From Trichostrongylus colubriformis (taxonomy: Eukaryota; Nematoda; Chromadorea; Rhabditida; Trichostrongylidae), in contig OZ022260.1 in assembly GCA_963978905.1 (NCBI GenBank), positions 2,655,725-2,719,724 of the forward strand: DNA of 64,000 bases, written 5' to 3'. The position numbers and the translations under genes were made by a program. Below, in pieces: positions 1 to 10,466 of the stretch. Each line of letters opens with the position of its first letter. Positions within the stretch are counted from its first letter, which is position 1. Below the pieces are notes generated by a model. It had not been told where the DNA came from. It did not search any database and saw nothing but the letters and a program-made list of their open reading frames with translations.

Positions 1-7
1 GCGCGGT

Positions 8-185
8 TAGGCCGCGTTCATACTTTGCTGTGCCGGCGACAGGGCCTAGTTACGTGTCTCGCCATCTCCGCCCGTGCCACCCTGTCTCGTTGCTTGCGTC
101 TTCTGTGCACCTCTCCAGTGCCATTCTGCCTCGCTGCATGAGACGCAGCACCGCCCTGCCGGCGCAATGTATGAACACGGCCTAA
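8..185. repeat. MITE family A, copy 1
   Basis: A short foldback element. It opens with TAGGCCGCGTTCATACTTTG and ends with the near-inverted GTATGAACACGGCCTA. The same ends and GC-rich interior (runs resembling GCAACGAGACAG and GGCACAGGCGGAGACGC on one strand) recur at about 6901, 9151, 30681, 36657 and 38771. It has no coding capacity, so it is a non-autonomous transposon-like repeat. The superfamily cannot be assigned from this copy. Confidence 0.8.
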
Positions 186-227
186 TCCCCAACCGCATGT
201 GTGGGCAGTGTTCGGGGACCCAATATA

Positions 228-903
228 TTAGGTTGGCAACTAAGTAATTGCGGATTTTTAAATACTGCTTTTTCCCTCAAAACTGCTTTCCACAAAATTT
301 CTTCTGCACATATATATGTAGTACAAGTCCACACGCATCTATAGGCATTGTTGTCTTCCATCTCCCGGATGACCCTTTTCGGCAAAATAAAAATATCAAA
401 AGTCACCTCATTTTCAATTCCAATTTTTTTTTCTTTGAATGGCGTTAGACAGGGAAAGGAAAAGGTGATAATCCGATGGAGAAAGATCAGAACTATAAGG
501 CAGCAATTTTTATCCAAGCTCGAGAATTTTTTGAAAAAAATCTAAAATTTTTTTTACCACTATTGAAAAAATGACTCGCCAAAAAATTCTCGAGCTTGGA
601 TAAAAATTGCTGCCCCATCCACCTTATAGCCCTGATCTTGCTCCATCGGATTATCACCTTTTCCTTTCCCTGTCTAACGCCATTCAAAGAAAAATCTTTT
701 TATAATTTTTGTATTGAAAATGAGGTTGACCGTTGATATGTTTATTTTGCCGAAAAAGGTTATCCGGGAGATGGAAGACAATAATACCTATAGATGCGTG
801 TGGACTTGTACTACATGAGTATGTACAGAAGAGATTGCTGGGAAGTAGTTTGGAGGGAAAAAGCAGTATTTAAAGATCCGCAATTACTTAGTTGCCAACC
901 TAA
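228..903. mobile_element. Palindromic mariner-type element (non-coding)
   Basis: The element begins TTAGGTTGGCAACTAAGTAA and ends with its inverted complement. TA dinucleotides flank both ends (226-227 and 904-905), as expected for Tc1/mariner insertion. The right half (about 600-690, plus) still encodes the mariner transposase signature PHPPYSPDLAPSDYHLF. The left half carries an inverted copy of the same segment, so the whole element can fold on itself. No intact transposase is present. It is probably an inverted-duplication derivative of a mariner. Confidence 0.85.
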
Positions 904-2484
904 TATAAAGGAATGGTGAGTAGAACGCAAGCACTTTCGAAAATAAGAAGGACTGAGTTTAGCACCTAAATATTGTAGGGTAGGGTAATAATATCATTAT
1001 AATACGGCTTTCGGTGAAAAACATGCAGACATGATATAAAAAGAGAGAAGTGCACATTTTTCTCACTATCTTATCAATGTACGTCTCCGTTATAGGTAAC
1101 GAAATACGTTAAAGCAAGTATAGAGATTGTATTCAACGGATTGCTCGCTTGCAATGCAAAACTGAAGATGTGGTGGTGATCAGTGTTGGCAATAGCACAT
1201 GCTTTTGGGCGAATAGGCGTAGCATTCACCTAATATATACTTTTTATCCCTTCCACCTAGTCGCCTAATCGCCTAACAGCCTAACGGGTTAATCGTCAAA
1301 TCGCCTTATCGACGCGTTTCTTATCTTTCCGCGTAATCGCCTAAATCGCAAACTTTGAACAATGCCTGAACAGGCGGAATGCGAGGCAAATCCCAAGAAG
1401 TCCTAGGTTCCAAATGTTTCTCCTTTAGTGAAAGCGGTAAAGGTATTTTTATTCTCACCTCTACTGTTACCCATTATTTTAGCAGAACTTTTGTTATACG
1501 TAATCATTGGACGGAAGGCATCGACGATAAGCGATGTTGACAGCGACAATCGACTAAGTCAACAAACAAAGCGCGACAATTCTCAAGCACGAACGTTTCA
1601 GCGCAGCGGACAATGGGGAATCACGGGTTTGCGCTCATCACCTTACTGCTGGCAGCCACCAGGGTACCTTACTCGTACTGCGGTTTTGCTAGCCAAACAA
1701 GAGCAGCTGGAGTTGCCAGGGGAAGAACGTCACATCCGAGTGGACAAAAAGGGTAACTTGAGCCTGAGCTGGAGCCTCCCTAAGTCAATGAGCAGGTCGA
1801 ATGCTCACTTATCCTTGTCAGGATCTGTTGGGAATCGATTGAGTGGCAAAATCAATTCATGGATACCAGGTGAACTGTTACGCTGAAGACTTGAAAATTT
1901 TCTTGGACCAGTGCTGTTAGAACGTATTCCTTTTGTGTGGCATCTAGTCCTCAAAAAGGCCTTTATATCTCTTCGCAGTTCTTGACCCTCACAGAACCAG
2001 CGGTCTGTCCATTCCAGTGTCACTCCCTAATTACATAGGGCCGCAACCTCCAACAAACTCATGTAAAACGCCTTGAGGCATATAAAGACAATGACCTGAT
2101 CGCAGAATCGCATAAGCGCCAAGCTGATACCCATCATCTCACATGAACCGAAAAAGGAGAGGAGATGTTTGCAAAGGGGCTCTAGTATTCATATCACTGA
2201 ACGAACTCCTTCGAAAAATCCTACATATAATCAAGTATGGCATAAGTATTCTCATGGAGGATGGTCCTATTTCGGTTCTAAGAAAGGGGTAGCATCTTTC
2301 TGAAAATTGTCGAAAAATCCTCATTAAACACCTTTTCAGTGATTGGTTAATGAGGTGGTGTCTGAAAAAGCTCGTCAATCAGTAATCACACCACGTTATA
2401 CTTGGTGGCAGTACTAGATTTATCGACTCTTTTGAAGGTTTCCTTTACCGACATTAGCAGTCGTGGAAGGGTATATCAGGGTCG
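904..2484. other. Stretch without a recognised gene
   Basis: About 1.6 kb of mixed-composition DNA. Open frames occur on both strands, for example plus 1428-1886 and minus 1805-2023, but they overlap, lack family motifs and show no convincing splice context. On the minus strand a possible short exon (2095-2027) follows an acceptor-like CGATCAG and reads 22 residues plus a stop in the phase needed by the upstream B3GNTL1 gene. It contains FICLK, weakly like the FVICVK of the family tail. This link is speculative. Confidence 0.4.
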
Positions 2485-2559
2485 GTTGTTGGGAGGGGTC
2501 ATATTTTCAAATATTTTGCTAGAAGCAAAATATTTGAAAATATGACCCCTCCCAACAAC
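2485..2559. repeat. Perfect 36-bp hairpin
   Basis: Two 36-bp arms (2485-2520 and 2524-2559) are exact reverse complements around a 3-nt loop (AGA). The stem contains GGGAGGGGTCATATTTTC. It directly abuts the duplicated B3GNTL1 junction segment that starts near 2561, so the hairpin may mark the joint of a rearrangement. Confidence 0.92.
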
Positions 2560-2560
2560 G

Positions 2561-2655
2561 CTTTGTATTCTTCTGGTAATGACCTGAAACAAAATGAACA
2601 GGATGGATGATATGAGAAAGAACAAAAGCAGTCTATCAACACACTTGAAAAACCT
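2561..2655 (-). repeat. Partial duplicate of a B3GNTL1 intron and its exon edges
   Basis: This segment matches 2946-3037 almost base for base. It copies the last bases of one coding exon, a whole short intron and the start of the next exon of the neighbouring glycosyltransferase gene. The copy stops within a few tens of bases on either side, so it cannot encode a domain. It is followed by a short direct repeat of CCTTGATCCTATCCAA. It is a local duplication, not a functional exon. Confidence 0.85.
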
Positions 2656-2836
2656 TGATCCTATCCAACCTTGATCCTATCCAAGCCTCCATAATTGTGA
2701 CCAAATACTTGGCAGTGAAACCCTTAAAACCCCTAAAACCGATGGATTTCACGGCATAGCGCACAATCTGGCACTAAAGTTGGCTTCAGTCAGCTGGTAC
2801 CTCGATGTGAACTAGAGCAACTAGGGCTCACCTTAC

Positions 2837-5800
2837 ATGTACAATCGGCAGCTTCCATCGCACAACGCGAGCAATCTCATCATATTCTTCGAATGCTCCT
2901 TTCTTTATCTTTTTCTCATCAACATCACAAAACGATACAACACGCGCTTTGTATTCTTCTGGTAATGACCTGAAACAAAATGAACAGGATGGATGATCTG
3001 AGAAAGAACAAAAGCAGTCTATCAACACACTTGAAAAATCGTTTTCCCTGCTTCCCAGCATTCCAAATCGTGAAGGTTAGCCAATGTGGAAGCACTTTAT
3101 CACAGAAACGATCGATGCGCATCTTCCAAATGGCGCTCTCAGGTACGCCGAGAGAAGCGCAGCCATCGTGATAGCGATAAGTAACCAGAGCTTTTTCAAC
3201 CTGGAGAAAGTTAGGCTGAAGAGACCGAAGACAGATCTTTTCTCCACAACCATCAATGGCTGCAGGCAAGCAGAATTAGGGAATGACAAGCATGGTAATC
3301 GAACGAATGTAAAAGAAAGGGAAAATTGAGGAAATGGTAGCGATTATAAGTTCAATCCAAATCATACATCTGAAATGCACCAAATCAGTATAGTCTATCG
3401 CATAAAACATTAGTTCATCAAAGGACGAAGGGTGTCCGTCACTAGAACAGAAAATTTATGTGGCCTCGCTTGGCGCGCGAAGCGATAGATGCTAACTGGG
3501 GCCGCCGTATTAGGTGAGTCTTGAAGCGATTAGGCGAAAAGGAAGCGTAGGACAGGGTAATCGCTTTAGGACCCAGTCTACACGGCACGTATAGCTCGCA
3601 CCTATCGCGTCACACGCCGGATGATGTAATACGAATTTTCTGCTCTGAGCACATCCGGCCGCGGTCATACTTTGCGCACCGACGCCGGCACCGGCGGTGA
3701 CGGCGGCAAAATCATGTGCCCGCCACCGACCACGGCGGCGGCACTCTGGTCGCGCTCCGTTTGTAAAACGCTTGACCCAACCTCACTACAGAATGATAAT
3801 CGTGACGAGAACCCACCAATCCGCACTCGAAATTTGTACAGCTTGGCACAATGCCAAGATTGAATTGTGGGCTCTCGTCACAATCAATACTATGGTGTGC
3901 TTGGGTCGAGTGTTTTACAAACGGAGCGCGTCACCGGAGTGCCGCCGTGGTCGGTGACGGACTGTGATTTTACCGCTGGCACCGACAGCGTCGCCGCCGG
4001 TGTCGGGTTCAAAGTATGAACGCAGCCTACCCAAAGACGTAATGTTGCCCACAGGTTCCATTCATACTCAAAGATACAATCAAAACGATCGCGGGTTTCG
4101 CAGCGTGGTATCCACGACCAATATGTTGACGTGTTATGCATATCTGTTAACGTCAACGGGCATGCTATCTCGATCGTAGCGGTTGTGTTGCAGGTGCATT
4201 GCGACAACAGCACTTATACTCAGTCAAGCGACTCTGCAGCGATAGTGCCACCTAGTATAAATGTAGACTCACTGCAAAGTGCAAAAGTTACCGGATTCAC
4301 CTTTAAGAAAGTGACACCTCCCAAATCCAGTGCCCTGTAGAAAAAGTCAAGGTCCTCTGGGTATCCAACATGTACGTCCTCTCGGAAGCCGTTCAATCGT
4401 TCATGGAGTTCACGTGAAACGAACCATGTTGGCGCGATCAGTGTGGGACCATGAGAAGTGTATATCTGTTTTTAAAGGAAGTATGAACCGATTCAAAATT
4501 GTGGCATTACTCCATTGAGAGGAACAAACCTGGGTCTTAATTTGATCAGGATGTAAGCCATTGGCCCATCTCGTGTACCGCTCTGTCGATCCCTCCGGAA
4601 TGCGCCGGAAGTTGCTTCCTGGAAATATTTTAAACAAATGCAATGCCATTGTTCAACACAAACGTGAAAAACATTGTTCAAAATGTTCGATGAAGAGGGA
4701 TGGAGGAATGAAAATGAAGAGTTTATTTTTGATTAATTTAAGCGAAAAGGGCCAAGCATTCAAAAACGTGTCGCTTTACAATCGTCGAGAGCCCTAATGC
4801 ATGTTTGATCCGTGTTGAGGGAGAAGAAGGCAGCGATGATCAGTGTGGTGCGTTTATCCTTGGTACGATCCAGCCCTATCAAAGGCGGGAGTGTGGAAAG
4901 CTCATTTCAACAGAGAAACGTACGATGCTTAGGAGGGTGAGAGAAGGGAGGGGCTATTGAACCTTTGCTCCTAAAGCAGCTAATGGGGCTATGTCAGCCA
5001 CGGATTCTTAATTGCCATACGTCTCCAGCTTGCTTTTTCTCTGTGTATGCATCGGAATTGAGGGAAATCAGTTGGTCTGACTGGTTGCATTAAAGACAGT
5101 GTTCGGGATAATGTGGGTGACAGGGAGTCGCATAAGGAGGCATTGAGTGAAAAACTACGGGTCTGGAAGGCCTATGCATGGCGAAATCCTCCGCGGAAGG
5201 CGCCCCCTTGAGCTGTGGCGGAGGCGGCCTCGACAAGACAAGCCGCCTTGGACAAGGACAGCCCGCCTCCAGGCGACATGATTAGTGGTTGGTCACGGTA
5301 TAGTTGGTCAAGGAGATCGGCAGGATTGAAAGTATCACTGCGCGCTTTCTCACTTTTAGCTTGAAGCTCATCACATGAAAATAGATGCTGTCTTATTCCC
5401 GAACATCCCTTTATGTTGACGTCTTGGTAATGCCAATGGAAAACCTATGCGGACTACCTGCCCCTTGACGGAAAGGTCGTCCGCGCCTAGAACCAACGGT
5501 GGGAAGAGGTCCTATTTCTCGAGTTTTTGGCCATTTCCATGCGTTTTTTCTCCACCGTCCTGATACTAGACATCTCGGCTTTCATATTCACTACTTCTTT
5601 AACTTTTCGTCCGGATTTTCCCGAAAGCTGCCTTTAAATAATTCCATTTCAGGATGAGCTACGCATATGACTTTCCACAATTTCAGGCAATTTAATAAAT
5701 ACTCGGCTCATACAAGGTTGGGGAACATTTGCGAAGTCACTTCCAGATCAACGATATAGCCTAGTTGATCTTGCTGAAATGCTTTGGCTAAGACTTTATC

Positions 5801-7418
5801 ACGTCGAATGCATATGAGGACATTTACAGTGCCAGCCCGCTGTCGATATGGCAGTGGGAGTCTGGATAGCCCCAAGACATTGGATATAAAATTTCCGCTG
5901 CCCAACCTGCTCCTACGATGTATCCAGTCAAGGAACTTAAAGTGACTGCGAAGCTGCGACGCAACCTCTGCGATAGCCTCACCAAGTATGAATGCAATCT
6001 TATGGCATCACGACTTATCGATCGCGAATGGCCCTCGAGCAGATGTGGACTCCTCTGTTCAAAAGCGTCGGGAGGGGTAAAGGAAAAGCGTGAACTGCGG
6101 ATACATGTTTTCTGAAAACAAATATTTCACTACATTAGGGGTGATGTTGCGAAACTCGCACTGAAAGCGCGGCCAGGGGTCTAATCACGATCCCGCAGCG
6201 CGATGAGTCGTCCTGCAGTTAATCAGCCAGGCGAGTCACTCGCGAGGGCGGGACAATGTGCAGCCGGCTGATTTAGCCTTTAGCTGCCCGCAGCATGCAA
6301 TCTACCCAAAGCCAGGGAGGCAGAGGGGTGCGGAGGAGAAGAGGGGTTTCCGGGTTCCTTTTTCTCGGACGTTTGCGGTTTTATTTCAAGTTTCTCTACT
6401 ATGCAGAGCACCCCTACTGTCATATTTCACAATTTGCCAAGTTCACGCCTCCTGGTGTCTTTAAAGCACCGCTATTTTCAACAAGCCGTCCTTTATAATG
6501 ATCAAAATGAGGCATTCAAAAACTAACCAATGAAGACCAGAGAACCGTCAGCGCAGGACGAAGCCATATCACACTGGGTTCGAATACGTGAAGCATCTGA
6601 TAGGTCATCTGCATCACAAAAACAAATGAAACGGCCTGTACCCATCTCTACTGCTCGATTCTTCGCATAACCCACCCCTGTAAAGGCCTACATCAGAAAT
6701 CACAATACTCATAATATGTTTTACACATCACCTACCTCCACTTTTCAATCCACTTTTAATCCGCAGATCAACGCCTCGAGCGGCGAATGAGGGTATAAAC
6801 TTCTCGACATGCGTGATGGTTGTATCCGTACTTCCATCACTGTACACGCAGATCTATAATCCACTTCCAAGCGTTCCATGTAGTTTCGGGTGTGTACCAT
6901 TAGGCTGCGTTCATACTTTGCGCCGGCAGCGCATGACAGCGTTCGCAGGCAGTGAGGCAGAGTGGCACGGGGTGCAGAGACGACCCAGACAACGAGACAG
7001 AGTGGCACAGGCGGAGACGCACAAACGCTGCCAGCTTTAGGACGTGATTTCGCACCGCTGCGCGACGCGATAGTGGCGAGCTAGGGGCGCCAATAGGATT
7101 GAGTGCTCGAGCGACTGCCGTGTCGTGCGCCTTAGTCTGAGCGGCATCGCCTTATACCCAACGACGTATGACGCTCGTAGCGCGCACGCATCGTGCGAGA
7201 CACCACGCGCCGCCATGCGGATTCATAGCATCCTGTCCTAACAATATTAATGTTGAGAGCTTACTTCCCACGTCCCTTGGAACGTTTGATTCAAAAGAGA
7301 TTCCAGGCACTCGTGAATGTGAGGTACACCATTCTTCACTGGAATCACAACAGACTGAAAATTTCCATGTTCACTAAGTCATTCACGACCTGAGAGATGT
7401 GATGCTTACCACATCCAT
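2837..7418 (-). CDS. B3GNTL1: Family-2 glycosyltransferase, B3GNTL1 type (last exon uncertain)
   Basis: Predicted GT-A nucleotide-sugar glycosyltransferase related to human B3GNTL1; its substrate is not established. Exons on the minus strand: 7418-7410, 7354-7265, 6853-6736, 6677-6528, 4618-4530, 4465-4301, 3200-3031, 2969-2837. They join in phase to 308 codons. Visible landmarks: VVIPVKNG near the N-terminus; a YSDGSTD motif; VGYAKNRAVE followed by CFCDADD, the acidic metal/nucleotide-sugar site; STERYTRW; PEDLDFFYRALDLGG; TIWNAGKQGK; and FCDVDEKKIKKG near the C-terminus. The first exon encodes only Met-Asp-Val. The final 20-40 residues expected after PIVH were not securely found; a weak candidate lies at 2095-2027. 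Introns carry foldback elements (3656-4030 and about 3431-3646) and the dispersed repeat at 5150-5645. It is divergent from the DNLZ gene. Confidence 0.9.
3431..3646. repeat. Degenerate foldback related to the 40111 element
   Basis: An imperfect inverted repeat whose interior (GCCGTATTAGGTGAGTCTTG on one arm, ATAGCTCGCACC on the other) resembles the perfect foldback at 40111-40340. It lies in a B3GNTL1 intron. The arms have diverged, so it is an older copy of the same family. Confidence 0.6.
3656..4030. repeat. MITE family B foldback in B3GNTL1 intron
   Basis: The element starts GCGGTCATACTTTGCGC and ends in the near-inverse GTATGAACGCAGCC. Inner arms are rich in GACGCCGGC-type sequence and a second pair of arms shares CTTGACCCAA-type sequence. 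It shares termini and inner arms with 30908-31346. It is non-coding and sits between two coding exons of the glycosyltransferase gene. Confidence 0.8.
5150..5645. repeat. Dispersed repeat, copy 1 (B3GNTL1 intron)
   Basis: This stretch aligns by eye with 14470-14950. Shared blocks include TTTTAGCTTGAAGCTCA, GCCAATGGAAAAC, the run around GGTCGTCCGCGCCTA, and ACTTTTCGTCCG. It has no coding potential. Both copies lie inside introns of plus- or minus-strand genes, so it is a moderately old interspersed element. Confidence 0.7.
6901..7040. repeat. MITE family A, partial copy
   Basis: The left end TAGGCTGCGTTCATACTTTG and interior GAGGCAGAGTGGCAC match the other family A copies, but the matching right end is lost. 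It lies just upstream (on the gene strand) of the B3GNTL1 exon ending at 6853. Confidence 0.7.
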
Positions 7419-7745
7419 TGAATAGTGTTCGGCAAATCAGGGAGCCGTATTTAAAGAGGAGCCTCTAGATAGGTGAACCGCGTAAAAAGAGGTACTCTGA
7501 CCTGGAACAACATATAAACCGACATCAGCAATGTATCGTCGATATGTCCACAAAGCGAACTCTGGTATGTACCGTACGCTATTGGGAAGCTAAACTGCTA
7601 AAAAAGAGATAGGCTTCCTTGAGCGAACAATTCGTAGAAGCTTTTGAATTTAATCACTTTCTATGCAGCTGAAGCGATTCTACACCCGTTTTAATGTACT
7701 CCATGTTCGACTTTCTATTAATCTCGGCATATTAAAACTTGATCG

Positions 7746-8070
7746 GTATGACGTTTGTGTTGAGCCTCCGAGATTGTTGTTATATTTATTCGGCCAACGT
7801 TTCGGCACAATCGCCTTCTTCAGAGCCTGCAATGAGCCGAAACATATCAGTGATACAACACGTCGAATACCCTCTTTCGAGCGGGTTTCACTATATCTCT
7901 TAGGATTAATTAACCCTTAGTCTTCTTTTGTAAACTCGAAAGAGGGTATTCGACGTGTTGTATCACTGATATGTTTCGGCTCATTGCAGGCTCTGAAGAA
8001 GGCGATTGTGCCGAAACGTTGGCCGAATAAATATAATAACAATCTCGGAGGCTCAACACAAACGTCATAC
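7746..8070. repeat. Long foldback element between two divergent genes
   Basis: Arms 7746-7880 and 7936-8070 (135 bp each) are near-perfect reverse complements around a 55-nt spacer. The arm begins GTATGACGTTTGTGTTGAGC. It occupies much of the space between the divergent B3GNTL1 and DNLZ starts, where promoters would be expected. It is non-coding. Confidence 0.88.
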
Positions 8071-8255
8071 TGATTCTACACCCTTTAATAGAGTAGGGCA
8101 CAGCTAAACCTGGGCTAAGCTAATAACGATTTCAAAGAAAAGCAGTTGAAAATTTGCCCGTCACTTCAAGCGGTTGGTCTGTGGGCCATTTTATGACGCA
8201 GGGGCGGGGTACGGTAAGTTAATTGGAGCAGATTAGCGAAGAGTAGCTTCTTTCG

Positions 8256-9957
8256 ATGTTTCGCTCGTTGGTATCATCGACACTCAGATCAGGGCGATAT
8301 TTGCTATCTCCTTACACTGCCAGAGCCAGAGGTTATTGCGCGCCAAGCTCCTTTCCTACTGATCCTTCGCAAGCACGACTATCAATACAATATACCTGTG
8401 GAGTCTGTGGAAGTCGTCAGGTTCGTGCTATTTCTGGCTTTTGGTATCGGGCGGGGTGCATGCTTCTTGAGACTTCTGCGTGTCGCGCGAAGGGCATCAC
8501 GCGAAGTATGAATGCGGCGTAATGTATATCAAGGTTACGTTTGACGTGGACTCGATGTTTGGCTGACGAACGAGCAAGCGTTTTTATAACTGAACAGCGA
8601 TCGCAGAAACGAGAGCATCAACAGTATTTATGTTACGTTATCAAAAAATACTGAAGATCATTGGCTTGACCAACAAATCGCTTGAACTAATGCAGCGGAC
8701 GTGGCGACTATGCCATGGATATGTACCCTAATGTCAGGATGCCGCACGATGGCGAGCGGCGTGCGACACAGTGTGTGCGAGCTATGCGCATCGCGGTAGT
8801 TGGGTCTCAAAACGATTACAACGTAATGCTAGGAGGGGTGTATGTCGTTTGGCGCGGCCTCTGCAGCTAATTTTCCAATGAGTCGCAGGGGCCGTTGCTC
8901 ACCATTGGGGGCGTGTCCTTCGCCGTCTGTGCTCTCCCAGATTTGCCTAAGCCTTTCAAGGGAGGAGCTTTGGCAGCGCCCCATTGGAAAATTAGCTGCG
9001 GAGGCCGCGCCAAACGACCGTCTCCCGCTAGGAGTGCGATACGCAGTTGACTTCTAATCGCTTCGGGACCCAACAATTTAGCTCGTCCGCATTGCTTCGC
9101 TTGCGACATTCCGCAGTGCGGCATCCTGACATTAAGGTACACATCCCTATGCCATCATACTCTGCGGTGCCTGCGGTAAGGAGTCGCTGCGTCGTCTCTT
9201 CACCTTCGCTCGAGCCCTACTGTCTCGCTGTCTTTGAATGCAGCCACGCCTTGCCGCCGGCTTCTCACCGCAAGGCATGACGGCCTAACATGGTAATTGA
9301 AAAGCAGGGGGGGGTGATAGAGACGCAAAATTTTCACGGATGTCAAAGCTCCTCTCCTTCCCTAGGCTGAGGCTAAAGCAGATGGGATAGATGCTTTGGC
9401 AGATGCTTCTTCATGTAGAAGGAGGGAAGAAGGTATATGAATTTTAGCCTAAGCCCAGCGAGATAAGGATCTTTGAAGTCGGTGAAAAATTACGTCTCCC
9501 CCCCCCCCCCACTTTACTTGACCCTATAAGCGAAACCTCATCCACTGCCCATTATGATTCAGAATGAAACTAAAATGCGGGCTATCTCAAGGGAGTAATT
9601 TACTCCAAAACTTTATTCTTCATCTTTCCATCAAGAATGTACTTTGAATGATGTTTTTAGGATAATTGTCTTCAGTTCCAGGGTCCAAAAAGTTTCTCAC
9701 GAAATTCCTACGAAAAAGGTGTTGTTATTGTAACCTGTGAGCAGTGCAGAAACCACCACATTATCGCCGACAATCTTGGTTGGTTTGAAGACTTCAAGGT
9801 GAGATTAACATCCTCATTGATGCTGTTTACTTTATACAAAGTTCTCATTCAGGGGAAAAACATTGAGGAGATCTTGAAGGAACGTGGAATAACCGTCAAA
9901 AGAGGCATAAGCATAGAGGCTGACGGAAATTCTTCTGTATCCAAGGAGGTAAGGTAA
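8256..9957 (+). CDS. DNLZ: DNL-type zinc-finger mitochondrial chaperone partner (DNLZ/Zim17/HEP)
   Basis: Predicted mitochondrial matrix zinc-finger protein that keeps mitochondrial Hsp70 soluble and active in import. Three exons: 8256-8420, 9682-9798, 9853-9957, all in phase 0, giving 128 residues. The N-terminus ([20 protein letters not shown]) is Arg/Ser-rich without acidic residues, as expected of a mitochondrial presequence. Two zinc-binding CxxC pairs are visible, CGVC at the end of exon 1 and CEQC in exon 2, followed by the family block [14 protein letters not shown] and then [10 protein letters not shown]. Intron 1 is 1.26 kb and filled with foldback elements. Exon 3 ends in GAGGTAAGG, which also fits a splice donor, so an extra exon cannot be ruled out. 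COQ4 follows about 510 bp downstream on the same strand. Confidence 0.93.
8714..9153. repeat. Foldback element in DNLZ intron 1
   Basis: The outer arms (GTACCCTAATGTCAGGATGC near 8724 and its inverse near 9120-9143) and inner arms (CAGCTAATTTTCCAATG and its inverse) form a nested imperfect hairpin of about 440 bp. It is non-coding. Its right end abuts a family A MITE at 9151, so two elements are stacked in one intron. Confidence 0.82.
9151..9291. repeat. MITE family A copy in DNLZ intron 1
   Basis: It starts near CATCATACTCTGCGG and ends GGCATGACGGCCTAAC, matching the family A termini. It is about 140 bp and non-coding. Confidence 0.68.
9303..9510. repeat. Short element with G-tract inverted ends
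   Basis: The left end has a G8 tract followed by an AGACGCAAAATTTTCAC block. The right end has the inverse, GTGAAAAATTACGTCTC followed by a long C tract. The interior contains CCTAGGCTGAGGCTAAA and its partial inverse. It lies in DNLZ intron 1. The G-tract termini recall the element at 53939-54339. Confidence 0.6.
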
Positions 9958-10450
9958 TGAGTAAACCCTGTCTGTACTACTTGTGTACTGTTTGGGTTAG
10001 CTTACTAATGATCGTTGGCTCGACAACACGTCTACACCTTGCGCACCGCATGGGACCATCGCTGTTTCCTGCGCGAGTAAATGGCTCGGAAAATAGTGTT
10101 GAAAAATTTCCTTTGTAGAATGATTTTTCTTGTTATAAAAACATTAGAAGTGTTGTAATTTTTGAGCCTTATCCAGTTGTAATACCTTACTTGAAGTTAT
10201 GCAATGTTTGAGATTTCTTATGAGGAAGTAGCTGGAGCGCTCACTACCCGCTAGTGTCACTTGGTCAATTTTTTCCGAAAATAGAATTATGGAACCACAA
10301 TCATATCACTAGAGGCTATGACCTCAATGGTATCCTTAAACCGCGGTCTATAGACCGAATACAAATCGTTATAGTTTCTGCGCATTTCGAACAAAATTGC
10401 TCGATAACCTAAGTAGCAAACTTTTCATGTGTCTCATTCATGTTGACAAT

Positions 10451-10466
10451 AACGTTTAGGTGAGAG
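10451..10466 (+). promoter_or_regulatory. Likely spliced-leader acceptor of COQ4
   Basis: AACGTTTAG lies 7 nt before the COQ4 start codon, with an in-frame TGA between them. The acceptor therefore cannot join an upstream coding exon in this frame. Trans-splicing of a leader to the ATG exon is the simplest reading. Inference from sequence only. Confidence 0.6.

Noticed and set aside
1428..2023. Overlapping open frames of 152 aa (plus) and 72 aa (minus)
   Set aside because: They overlap on opposite strands, show no family motif, and lack supportive splice sites; at most one could be real and neither is supported.
3210..3260. Apparent extension of the B3GNTL1 exon upstream of 3200 (GCGEKICLRSL)
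   Set aside because: It looked like the family GGED region, but the true PEDLDFFY exon lies at 4465-4301 and joins 3200 in phase at a good acceptor, so the extension is intron.
5708..6115. Minus-strand frame with FLDWIHRRSRLGSGNF and a plus-strand frame beside it
   Set aside because: Protein-like in appearance but no family recognised; it lies inside a B3GNTL1 intron without splice support and is probably repeat-derived.
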